In this document: one piece after another, positions 1 through 6,560 of the stretch
How the letters are laid out: each line of letters begins with the position of its first letter
Position numbering within the stretch: position 1 is the stretch's first letter
NCBI RefSeq assembly: GCF_039529295.1
Contig: NZ_BAAAMN010000019.1
Location: 1 to 15,759, forward strand
DNA from: Yaniella flava
GTDB taxonomy: Bacteria > Actinomycetota > Actinomycetes > Actinomycetales > Micrococcaceae
DNA length: 15,759 nucleotides
Direction of reading: 5' to 3'
Program-made: the position numbers and the translations under genes
Notes under the pieces: generated by a model
Told to the model about the DNA's origin: nothing
The model's database searches: none
Seen by the model: the letters and a program-made list of their open reading frames with translations, nothing else

Positions 1-2
1 GA

Positions 3-62
3 TTCGACACCAACAACTACCGGCACCACCACACCGAAATCACCATGCGCATCGCCGCCTAA
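3..62 (+). CDS. C-terminal tail of an unidentified protein (partial)
   Basis: The reading frame starting at base 3 is open to a TAA at 60-62 and gives 19 residues ending in TMRIAA, with a His-rich stretch (RHHHTEI). Eighteen of the 19 sense codons end in G or C, which is the bias expected of a real gene in a high-GC actinobacterium; the other two frames lack this pattern. Everything upstream lies outside the window, so no family can be named. The next gene starts 111 bases downstream on the same strand. Confidence 0.5.
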   Translation, partial: FDTNNYRHHHTEITMRIAA

Positions 63-173
63 CGACTCGACCCCAAAAATCGAGACGTCAAACGAAAGCG
101 CGTTACGGTCTTCGTCAACAGATGTAGCCTAGGGTGGTCGAAGCAACATCGTTGAAGGAGAAAGCTTGTCGTC

Positions 174-914
174 GTGCTCATCGTAGGCATCCTGCTGCTG
201 ACGTTCATCGCCACCGCGCTGCAGCGCATCACTGGGTTGGGTTTTGCCATGCTCTCGGCACCATTTGCTGTAGTAGTGCTGGGGACTCACCAGGGCATCA
301 TGCTCATCACAGCCTTGGCGATCATCGCTTCGTTATTGATGCTGCCGAGTATGTGGCGTGATATCGATTGGAGCCGCGTGTGGTGGATCGGTATCCCCAC
401 GATGCTCTCAATCCCACCGGCCGCTTGGGTGGGCACGATGATTGATGGCTCGATTATTTATCTGCTGGTCGGTGCCCTGGTGATCGTCGGGCTCGGGGCA
501 GCATTACTAATGCGCGGGACCACTCAGCCTGTCACCAGCCGTGGCGCGCAGATCCTGACCGGCATTGGAGCCGGCGCCGGTAGCGTACTCGCCGGTATTG
601 GTGGACCGGCCATGACCATCTTTGGCGTATTGTCCCGCTGGCCAGTCGCATCTTTTGCTGCCAGTTTGCAGCCGATGTGGATCATGGCTTGCTCGGCAGT
701 GTTGGTCAGCCGATTTACGTTGATGGACTCTACGCTTCCGGAATTGGAATGGTGGGCATGGATGCTCGCTGCACTCGGTATCGCAGCCGGAATGTGGGTT
801 GGACAACGCGCCCTTGGCAAAGTGAACGATCGTGTCGTGTTCGGCATTGTCGTCGTACTGGCCATGGTCGGCGCGGTCTTGTCGGTCATTACCGGCATCA
901 TGGAACTGTTGTAG
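174..914 (+). CDS. TauE/SafE-family membrane exporter
   Basis: A 246-residue, almost wholly hydrophobic protein with about seven or eight predicted membrane spans, close to the usual 240-260 residues of the TauE/SafE (sulfite exporter-like, DUF81) family. It shows the family's glycine-rich turn followed by GIGGPAMTIFG around residues 140-151, matching the conserved GxGGP motif at the start of the second repeat half. Members export small anions such as sulfite, sulfoacetate or other organosulfur compounds; the substrate here is unknown. The start is a GTG at 174 with GAAGGAG at 154-160 upstream, a long but acceptable spacing; no closer in-frame start exists. ectD follows 136 bases downstream with its own promoter-like sequence, so the two are probably separate units. 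The family call is firm, the substrate is not. Confidence 0.85.
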   Translation: MLIVGILLLTFIATALQRITGLGFAMLSAPFAVVVLGTHQGIMLITALAIIASLLMLPSMWRDIDWSRVWWIGIPTMLSIPPAAWVGTMIDGSIIYLLVGALVIVGLGAALLMRGTTQPVTSRGAQILTGIGAGAGSVLAGIGGPAMTIFGVLSRWPVASFAASLQPMWIMACSAVLVSRFTLMDSTLPELEWWAWMLAALGIAAGMWVGQRALGKVNDRVVFGIVVVLAMVGAVLSVITGIMELL

Positions 915-948
915 GAGCCTTCGTGAGATAAACCGCGAAGATGTATCG

Positions 949-978
949 TTGCAGACTCCACATCTCCTTTTCTAGGAT
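949..978 (+). promoter_or_regulatory. Candidate promoter of ectD
   Basis: TTGCAG at 949-954 and TAGGAT at 973-978 are separated by 18 bases. TAGGAT is a good actinobacterial -10 box; the -35 box is weak. Transcription would start near 985 and leave a leader of about 65 bases, which contains a small hairpin (TAGTG 991-995 pairing with CACTA 1002-1006). Confidence 0.4.
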
Positions 979-1050
979 GGACGTCGTCAGTAGTGTCACA
1001 CCACTAAAGCCGATCCGAAAAAATCTCGGACCGATAGAAGAAGGAGTGTC

Positions 1051-1953
1051 ATGAATACCGCAATACATACCGAGACCAAAGATCACTATCCAACTCGGAA
1101 CAATGACCATACGACGGTCACCAAACGTCGCGATCCAGTCGTCTATGGCTGGGATTCGGAAGGTCCGCTCTCGAATAGCGACCTCCAAACATTCGACGAC
1201 ACCGGGTATCTGTCGATCGAACAGCTCTTGAGTCCCGAAGAATTGCAAGAGTGCCGTGAGGAACTCGAACGGCTAGCCCAGGACCCTGCTTCGAAAAACG
1301 ACGAAGCTACCATCACCGAAGCAGAATCCAATGAAGTGCGCTCGGTTTTCAACGTGCACCGCACAAACGAGGTCTTCAAGAAGATTGCAAATGACCCTCG
1401 CATCGTTCGACGCCTGGAGCAGATACTGGGCTCCGAAGTCTATATTCATCAGAGCCGCATCAACTACAAGCCCGGGTTCGTCGGAAAAGACTTCTGGTGG
1501 CACTCGGACTTTGAATCATGGCACGCTGAAGACGGCATGCCAGCGCCACGCGCCGCAAGCGTCTCGATCTCGCTGACCGATAATTACTCTTTCAATGGGC
1601 CGCTCATGATTATGCCCGGATCGCACAAAGAGTATATAAGTTGCGCCGGTGGCACCCCGGAAGAAAATTACAAGCAATCATTGGTAATGCAAGGCGCAGG
1701 AGTACCAGATAAAGATACTCTGACGGACTTCGCAGATAGACACGGGATTGACGTACTCGAAGGACCCGCAGGTGGCGCCGTGATTTTCGATTCCAACTGC
1801 ATGCACGCCTCAAACGGCAACGTCACGCCGTACGCACGGTCCAACATTTTTCTGGTCTATAACTCGGTAGACAACGCGGTCGAAGAACCATTTGGCCCGC
1901 CGAAGCCTCGACCAGAATTCATCCGGAGCACCGACTTCACGCCAGCAGGCTAA
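1051..1953 (+). CDS. ectD: Ectoine hydroxylase (Fe(II)/2-oxoglutarate dioxygenase)
   Basis: Converts the compatible solute ectoine to 5-hydroxyectoine using O2, 2-oxoglutarate and Fe(II), in the cytoplasm. The 300-residue length equals that of characterised EctD enzymes. The family signature FWWHSDFESWHAEDGMP sits at residues 148-164 and supplies the first two iron ligands, His151 and Asp153; the third, His252, lies in the CMHASNGN segment. The SRINYKPGF and IMPGSHKEY stretches, typical of EctD substrate and cosubstrate binding, are intact. The ATG at 1051 is preceded by AAGGAG at 1041-1046. ectABC are not in the window, so ectoine must come from a distant operon or from uptake. The stop codon (TAA 1951-1953) overlaps the stop of the convergent uvrA-like fragment. 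Other phytanoyl-CoA-dioxygenase-type enzymes are possible in principle, but the signature is specific. Confidence 0.95.
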   Translation: MNTAIHTETKDHYPTRNNDHTTVTKRRDPVVYGWDSEGPLSNSDLQTFDDTGYLSIEQLLSPEELQECREELERLAQDPASKNDEATITEAESNEVRSVFNVHRTNEVFKKIANDPRIVRRLEQILGSEVYIHQSRINYKPGFVGKDFWWHSDFESWHAEDGMPAPRAASVSISLTDNYSFNGPLMIMPGSHKEYISCAGGTPEENYKQSLVMQGAGVPDKDTLTDFADRHGIDVLEGPAGGAVIFDSNCMHASNGNVTPYARSNIFLVYNSVDNAVEEPFGPPKPRPEFIRSTDFTPAG

Positions 1954-2570
1954 TACTGCACAGCCCGCGCCAGATGCTGACCGGTTGGGGTTTCAGCCTC
2001 GACGAGTTCGGCCGGTGTGCCCTCGAAGACCACAGTGCCACCGGCCGAGCCAGCCCCCGGCCCAATATCAATCACCCAATCTGAGGCCGCAATATCGAGA
2101 TCATGCTCGATGACAATCACTGAGGTCCCGTCGTCGACCATGTCGTTGAGCAGGTTGACGAGTCGGGCCACGTTAGCGATATGCAAACCGGTCGTTGGCT
2201 CATTCATCACATAGATGTCAGCCGGCTTGCCCAGGCTGGTGACGAGTTTCAGACGTTGACGTTCCCCACCCGACAGGGTGGTTAACGGCTAACCCAGGCG
2301 CACATAGCCGAGTCCGACGTCGATGAATCGCTGCGCGATCTTTGCCGCGGCCGTGATCTTCACGTCGGGACCCTGCAGATAGTCCAAAGCGTTTTCGGCG
2401 GGCAGCTCGAGCACATCGGCGATGTGCTTGCCACCCAACTCGTAGCCGAGTACGTCGTCGTTGAAGCGGCGTCCTTGGCACGCCCCACATACAGTCGACT
2501 GGCCGAGCATGAACCCAAAATCCAAGTAGATGACGCCAGCACGCAGTAGCCGTTGAAACCGACAGTGCCG
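1950..2570 (-). pseudogene. UvrA-like ATPase, 5'-truncated and with a nonsense codon
   Basis: Reading leftwards, one frame encodes the last part of an excinuclease UvrA-type ABC ATPase: the second half of the C-terminal zinc finger (CGACQGRRF), the GGKHIADVLEL and VGLGYVRLG segments, the ABC signature TLSGGERQRLKL, the Walker B region VMNEPTTGLH, the H-loop VIEHDLD and a normal C-terminus with stop at 1950-1952. An in-frame TAG at 2289-2291 replaces the residue that is normally Gln between VRLG and PLTTLSGG, a one-base change from CAG. Homology ends near 2560-2570, so the N-terminal ATPase half, the UvrB-binding part and the first zinc-finger cysteines are gone. Walker B reads NEP, not the usual DEP. 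The sequence resembles the short UvrA paralogs (UvrA2-like) common in Actinobacteria more than the housekeeping UvrA. A functional product is very unlikely. Confidence 0.9.
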
Positions 2571-2578
2571 AAGCATGG

Positions 2579-3061
2579 TTGAAACAAACTGATTCCATGA
2601 GCGAAGAATTGAACTCGGCGTGGCAAACGGTGCGGCTGGCGCGCGAGTCAGAGCGCAGCAACCCAAGGATGCTTCACTCGCAGAACCGGCGTAATTACGA
2701 CGAGGTGAGCTACGAGGAGATCCTGCACCGGGTCGACGAAGGCATTTCGCACCTACGCAATCTCACCCGCACCCTGCGCGAGGCGTCCTATGCTTCTGGT
2801 GACTGGGACGAACGGTTCCGTGAGGGTTGGGTCGAGATCGCCCGCGACGTCGGTGTGGCTATCGCTGATCCAGAAGGTTCGGTGGCAGAGGAGCTGGAAC
2901 GACTCACGAAACTTTCGACCGAGATGTCAGACGCCGAAAGCCTGCCGAATATCGAATGGCCTGTCTACGGTTCGCTCATCCACAGCCTGCGACACATCGT
3001 GATCATCGTCGATGACGTCGCCTCAGCCCAGGAGGCCCGCGACACCTCCAAGCAGGGCTAG
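2579..3061 (+). pseudogene. C-terminal fragment of a FUSC-family (aromatic acid exporter-like) protein
   Basis: An open frame of 160 codons encodes a soluble, charged, helical sequence: an AWQTVRLARESERSNPR segment, then YEEILHRVDEGISHLRNLTRTLRE, WDERFREGWVEIARDVG and a C-terminal WPVYGSLIHSLRHIV helix. From memory of the family this matches the cytoplasmic C-terminal region of actinobacterial FUSC proteins, which carry membrane domains ahead of it; no membrane segment is present here. The frame runs into the truncated uvrA-like fragment at about 2560-2600, so the membrane part was lost. The only starts are internal (ATG 2579 or 2597) and no good ribosome site is visible. The stop (TAG 3059-3061) overlaps the stop of the next, convergent fragment. 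Expression as a small cytosolic protein cannot be excluded. Confidence 0.65.
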
Positions 3062-3230
3062 GCCAGCCCCAAGAATTCTTTGATCGCCGGGAGTTCTCGC
3101 CTCGCCTGGGCCAGTCCAAGGGTGTGCGCGGCGTTGAGTTTTTCCACATTGCGCTCGCCGTTGGCCACCGGCATGACATCCGGGATAAAGAGGTATGCCT
3201 TGTCACTGAGGTTCCTTTTTCTAAGGCCAT
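3058..3230 (-). pseudogene. C-terminal fragment of an unidentified gene (perhaps patatin-like)
   Basis: On the reverse strand a frame ending at 3058-3060 encodes about 50 plausible residues: AYLFIPDVMPVANGERNVEKL, then an alanine-rich helix HTLGLAQARRELPAIKEFLGLA. Third codon positions are strongly G/C here and lose that bias to the right of about 3215-3230, although the frame itself stays open to 3354. The order of a beta strand, PVANG and a helix ending at the C-terminus recalls the tail of patatin-like phospholipases, but this is a weak match by eye. It is convergent with the FUSC fragment and shares the CTAG at 3058-3061 for both stops. It is best read as the surviving 3' end of a gene cut at about 3220. 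Confidence 0.45.
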
Positions 3231-3239
3231 GCGCATTAT

Positions 3240-3929
3240 TGATTGAAGGAACGTAACACTCGTCGTCGTATCTCCGATGGGCGACAGTCACGCGTTGTCG
3301 AGGAGAGTTAACTACGGGGATCCCCCAAGCATTCTGTCGTTGACTAGGTATCATGTAGCAGACTGGGGCGGCACGCAGATTCGTATCAGTGCGATAGCGT
3401 CGGCTATACGCCGTTGAACGAAAAGACTATTGCTGACAGGACACTTGCGCCGACAGGGAGTATGAAACATGATACCCCTAATACATTGTTGGGCCGAACC
3501 TGAAGAGGCCGCAACCCCTTCACCTTTCTGACAACACCGGTGTCATCGTTCATCGAAAGACAGTGACTGCTCGTGTCGGGCAGCATCACAATCGCAGGGG
3601 ATTAGTATTAGCCAATGAACTATGCGTGCCGACAGGCCCGTGTTCAATTGACCTGCACGTCTAATTTCATTCGCTTGTCCACTCATTCAATGGAAATGAG
3701 GTAGCCGGTGATAGTGGTCACGATACGATTAGATCGCTGACGACGCCGAATGTCCGTCTATAGCCGGAAGCATGTCGTTCGTTATTTGTCGGTGTACAGG
3801 GCCACGTAATAATCGATTGTGGTGCATTCAGAGACTCTGTGGGTGCGAGGCCGCCGATAGAACTGCTTCCACCGGGGTCTTCAGCGATGGATGCTTGTTC
3901 AGGCTAAATAACAAACTAGGAGGGCAGTC
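3240..3929. other. Long stretch without a recognisable gene
   Basis: About 690 bases with mixed base composition and no frame with convincing coding bias or recognisable protein. No tRNA, rRNA, CRISPR repeat or complete insertion-sequence ends were seen. It holds a weak promoter-like pair near its right part (TTGTCG 3786-3791 and TAATAAT 3807-3813, spacing 15-16) and an AGGAGGG ribosome site (3918-3924) for the next gene. It separates the degraded left block from the metabolic island and could be decayed coding or mobile DNA. Confidence 0.6.
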
Positions 3930-4793
3930 GTGCCTCGACTACTAAGTATCGCTCATCTGACCGCTATTGAGCTATCTCCACCCGAGTTGGTGCGAGCTGC
4001 AGCGCATCACGGGATAGGTGCGGTCGGGGCGCGTATACATCCCGCTACGGCCACCGAAAAGCAGTATCCCATGCTGCCTGGGTCCCGAATGCTCAAGGAG
4101 ACGAGAGATGCTTGCCGGGAGACCGGCGTTCGTGTTCTTGATGTAGAAGTGTTTGGATTAGGCAAGCACATTGATCGCGAAACGTGGATGCCGGTCCTTG
4201 AGGCCGGTGCAGAGCTACAGGCCACCGTTTTAAATGTCGTCGGGGTCGACGCGGACCTAGGTCGCTTTCGAGATAAGCTCGGAATGCTGGTCGACGATGC
4301 GCACGGCTATGGTATCCGTCCTTCTATGGAGCCGATCTCATATCAACCCTTATCATCATTTTCGACTGCTCGAACTATTGCAGAGGAGACTGGCGCCGGC
4401 ATTATGGTGGATACTTTGCATGCTTTTCGGGGAGGAGCGTCACTCTCGGAGATTGAACAAATCCCAACTGACATGGTTACAGTTGTTCAATTGTGTGACG
4501 GGATGTGGGCGGAACCTTCAGAAGTCGAGGTATCCGTATCGATGCCAATAGGTCAATCTGTGGGCGGTTCACCGCGCGAATTTGAATCACGAGCCCAGCG
4601 AATGCTGCCTGGCAAGGGTGAGTTCCCACTACAGAAGATTCTGGAGCTATTCCCCCAAGTGCCTGTCAGCATAGAAGTTCCGGATGTGAGGGCTGTTAGG
4701 GCTCATGGGCTCGACGCGCACTTAGCAAATTGTGTCGACAATTCCTGGAAGCTCCTGAGTGAAGGCAACGCAACCGCATTAGGGCAGAACTAA
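3930..4793 (+). CDS. Sugar phosphate isomerase/epimerase-like TIM-barrel protein
   Basis: A 287-residue protein of the xylose-isomerase-like TIM-barrel superfamily (AP_endonuc_2 fold), cytoplasmic and metal dependent. Likely metal ligands follow the family order: Glu134 (SMEPIS), Asp161 with His164 (VDTLHAF), Gln187 (VVQLCD) and Glu249 (SIEVPD); Arg222 and the following MLPGKGEFPL match the family's LPGxGxxPL loop near the active site. Members include sugar epimerases, inosose dehydratases and 3-dehydroshikimate dehydratases, so the fold supports isomerisation or dehydration of a polyhydroxylated or cyclic substrate, not one exact reaction. The GTG at 3930 is chosen because AGGAGGG lies five bases upstream. 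It stands 268 bases ahead of the tct transporter on the same strand, so it may be a separate unit of the same pathway. Confidence 0.85.
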   Translation: MPRLLSIAHLTAIELSPPELVRAAAHHGIGAVGARIHPATATEKQYPMLPGSRMLKETRDACRETGVRVLDVEVFGLGKHIDRETWMPVLEAGAELQATVLNVVGVDADLGRFRDKLGMLVDDAHGYGIRPSMEPISYQPLSSFSTARTIAEETGAGIMVDTLHAFRGGASLSEIEQIPTDMVTVVQLCDGMWAEPSEVEVSVSMPIGQSVGGSPREFESRAQRMLPGKGEFPLQKILELFPQVPVSIEVPDVRAVRAHGLDAHLANCVDNSWKLLSEGNATALGQN

Positions 4794-4833
4794 CCACTGG
4801 GTTTGATTGGTGTGCGTCTATCCAAATGCCATG

Positions 4834-4843
4834 CGAATATTCG
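4834..4843. promoter_or_regulatory. Perfect 10-base palindrome upstream of tctC
   Basis: CGAATATTCG is a perfect palindrome, the first of three within about 50 bases ahead of the transporter operon. Candidate regulator site; which protein binds is unknown. Confidence 0.35.
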
Positions 4844-4845
4844 AC

Positions 4846-4866
4846 TCCATATGTGGTGGATATGGA
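4846..4866. promoter_or_regulatory. Inverted repeat TCCATAT-N7-ATATGGA upstream of tctC
   Basis: Perfect 7-base arms separated by GTGGTGG. Arm length and spacing suit a dimeric winged-helix regulator such as the IclR protein encoded downstream at 10846, but this is inference. Confidence 0.45.
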
Positions 4867-4874
4867 CATTTGAC

Positions 4875-4886
4875 GAAAACGTTTTC
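4875..4886. promoter_or_regulatory. Perfect palindrome GAAAACGTTTTC, LacI-type operator-like
   Basis: This 12-base palindrome with a central CG closely resembles LacI/GalR-family operators, including CcpA-type catabolite sites. It lies about 20-30 bases upstream of the candidate -35 box of tctC. No LacI-family gene is in the window, so a regulator elsewhere would be needed. Confidence 0.5.
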
Positions 4887-4900
4887 ATTCAACGGGACAC
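4887..4900. promoter_or_regulatory. Shared promoter motif, copy 1 (ATTCAACGGGACAC)
   Basis: Identical at 13 of 14 positions to ATTCAACGGAACAC at 11690-11703 in front of the first flavoprotein gene. Both copies are followed by GTCTATG (4901-4907 and 11720-11726). Candidate binding site for a shared regulator. Confidence 0.4.
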
Positions 4901-4904
4901 GTCT

Positions 4905-4933
4905 ATGACGTAGGTCACCATCCTGGATAGGAT
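4905..4933 (+). promoter_or_regulatory. Candidate promoter of tctCBA
   Basis: ATGACG at 4905-4910 and TAGGAT at 4928-4933 are 17 bases apart. Transcription would start near 4940 and leave a leader of about 120 bases. The palindromes and the shared motif lie immediately upstream, a position suited to activation or to control of RNA polymerase binding. Confidence 0.4.
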
Positions 4934-5061
4934 GCAACCCAGCGTAAACACCTTAAGAGGTACGAATTCACCGCAACCCGAGCTGATATTTCTTGCGCGA
5001 TTTAAAAACTCATTGTTGTTTATAGCTGAAATTTTATTCACCCTTGTAAAAAGAAGGACAT

Positions 5062-6096
5062 ATGAAAATCTTGAAATCGTCTACTTGGAATGTGACCAAT
5101 CCGGTGAAAGCCGCCCATCGTCGTAAAGTAGGTCGGCTGGGACTTGCCGGTTCTGCAATCTTTGCGTTAGCGGCTCTCACCGCATGTGGCGACAATGGCA
5201 ATGCTGATGAATTTCCATCGGACACAGTAGAGCTCATTATCCCATATGCAGCTGGTGGGAGCACCGACGTCAGCTTGCGCTTGATGGCGGATATCGCCGA
5301 GGAAACCTGTGGAACCACTTTCATTGCCAGTAACCAAACTGGTAGTGCAGGTGCTGTAGGATTTTCGGCAACCTCCAATGCTGAACCTGATGGCTACACG
5401 GTTGGCGCAACTGCTACCGAGCTGAGTATTTTGCATCAGATGGGCGTTGCTGATATTGCGCCGGAAGATCTCAAGGGGGTTATGCGCTACGCGCTCAACC
5501 CACACGTGATGTTTGTTCCGGCTGATTCTCCGTATGACTCCATTGATGACGTCATAGACGCAGCTGAGAATGGAGAAACGATTAATGCTGCTACTCCGGG
5601 GACCGGTTCGGCTGCACACCTCTCGCTCGAGGGCCTGGCACTCGAAGCTGACATTCCAGGTGCTTTCACTAACGTGCCATTTGACGGCGATGCCACTGCT
5701 CTGCAGGCTGTGATGGGCGGCAACGCCGATTTGATCATGATGACGATGGGTACGGCATTGCCCCAGGTTGAAGCCGGAGCTATCAAAGCAATCGCTGTCG
5801 CAGGAGAGGAGCGATTCGACGAACTGCCAGACACTCCGACCCTCATAGAATCAGGTGTTGACTGGGAAACAGGGGCGCACCTGGGTCTTGCTGTGCCACC
5901 AGAAACTCCTGACGAAACCGTTGATGTACTGCATGAGTGCTTGCATGAAGCAATCCAAGATGACCGCTATGTAGAAGGTATGGCAGATCAGAACCTCGCC
6001 ATTGACCATTTGCCGCCGGCAGAGTTTGAGCAATATTTGCAAGACCTTGAAGAACAATTCGGCGCAATCATTGAAGAGGCAGAGATCTCGGAATGA
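5062..6096 (+). CDS. tctC: Tripartite tricarboxylate transporter, solute-binding lipoprotein TctC
   Basis: Extracytoplasmic substrate-binding protein of the Bug/TctC family, which captures carboxylates for the TctAB permease. The N-terminus has a basic stretch, a hydrophobic helix (about 26-41) and the lipobox LTAC with Cys42 as the lipid anchor, as expected in a Gram-positive. The mature part begins with the TVELIIPYAAGGSTD segment (about 55-69), the family's hallmark carboxylate-pinning loop, followed by NQTGSAGAVG; the later GTGSAAHLSLE and QAVMGGNADL stretches are also typical. At 344 residues it is of normal length. The mature part is rich in Asp and Glu, which fits salt tolerance. AAGGA at 5054-5058 precedes the ATG. 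Its stop overlaps the tctB start (ATGA 6093-6096). The ligand cannot be told from the sequence; many Bug proteins bind aromatic or dicarboxylic acids. Confidence 0.93.
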   Translation: MKILKSSTWNVTNPVKAAHRRKVGRLGLAGSAIFALAALTACGDNGNADEFPSDTVELIIPYAAGGSTDVSLRLMADIAEETCGTTFIASNQTGSAGAVGFSATSNAEPDGYTVGATATELSILHQMGVADIAPEDLKGVMRYALNPHVMFVPADSPYDSIDDVIDAAENGETINAATPGTGSAAHLSLEGLALEADIPGAFTNVPFDGDATALQAVMGGNADLIMMTMGTALPQVEAGAIKAIAVAGEERFDELPDTPTLIESGVDWETGAHLGLAVPPETPDETVDVLHECLHEAIQDDRYVEGMADQNLAIDHLPPAEFEQYLQDLEEQFGAIIEEAEISE

Positions 6097-6560
6097 AAAC
6101 TGCAGTACTCGATACGCTGGGGGATCGTTTAGTTGCGGTTTTCTTGATCGGGTTCGCTGTGTTCGTTTTTATCTACACAGCGGATTTTCCCGAAGCAGCG
6201 CAGCCTTTGGATCCAGGCATTGAAGCATTTCCCCGGATTACAGCTGGTCTTATTGGTGTATTAGCTCTCGTTCTGCTGGCCAAACCACGCGAATGGGAAA
6301 AATTCCCAAGAGGGTCCGGTGTGGTTAGGGTGCTCGGTACAGTTGTACTCGTCTACTTCTATTATCTTGCGCTCCAGCCACTGGGGTTCGTTGTTACGAC
6401 TTCGTTCTTTTTGGTCGGTCACTTATTGTTGATTGGCGTGCGGAAGCCCCTGTCGATCATCGTTATAACCGCCGTGGGCGGCTTCGGAATTTTCTACCTC
6501 TTCCGGAGCGTCCTTGACGTACCTTTGCCTTTGAGTGGGATCGGAGGGTTGCCGTTTTGA
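6093..6560 (+). CDS. tctB: Tripartite tricarboxylate transporter, small membrane subunit TctB
   Basis: A 155-residue hydrophobic protein with four predicted membrane spans (roughly 13-31, 48-63, 78-98 and 102-135 as a paired region), matching the size and layout of TctB, the small permease subunit. The loop ADFPEAAQPLDPGIEAFPRI after the first span is typical, since TctB proteins carry a GPxxFPRxxA-like motif there. It sits between tctC and tctA with an ATGA overlap at its start and a TTGA overlap at its end, so the three are translated together in balanced amounts. Little sequence is conserved in TctB, so the identification rests on motif, size and position together. Confidence 0.9.
   Translation: MKTAVLDTLGDRLVAVFLIGFAVFVFIYTADFPEAAQPLDPGIEAFPRITAGLIGVLALVLLAKPREWEKFPRGSGVVRVLGTVVLVYFYYLALQPLGFVVTTSFFLVGHLLLIGVRKPLSIIVITAVGGFGIFYLFRSVLDVPLPLSGIGGLPF

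Noticed and set aside
64..125. Possible terminators after the first partial gene
   Set aside because: Only 5-base stems without T runs could be formed.
524..961. 145-codon reverse-strand frame over the TauE/SafE gene
   Set aside because: It is antisense to a well-supported membrane protein, shows no domain, and its composition is that of a shadow of hydrophobic codons.
2218..2661. 147-codon reverse-strand frame in the uvrA-like region
   Set aside because: It is a different frame from the one carrying the UvrA signature motifs and has no recognisable protein of its own.
3404..3589. 61-codon reverse frame in the gene-free stretch
   Set aside because: No coding bias, ribosome site or family resemblance.
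4932..5126. Short frame across the tctC leader
   Set aside because: It overlaps the tctC start in another frame, lacks a ribosome site and encodes nothing recognisable.
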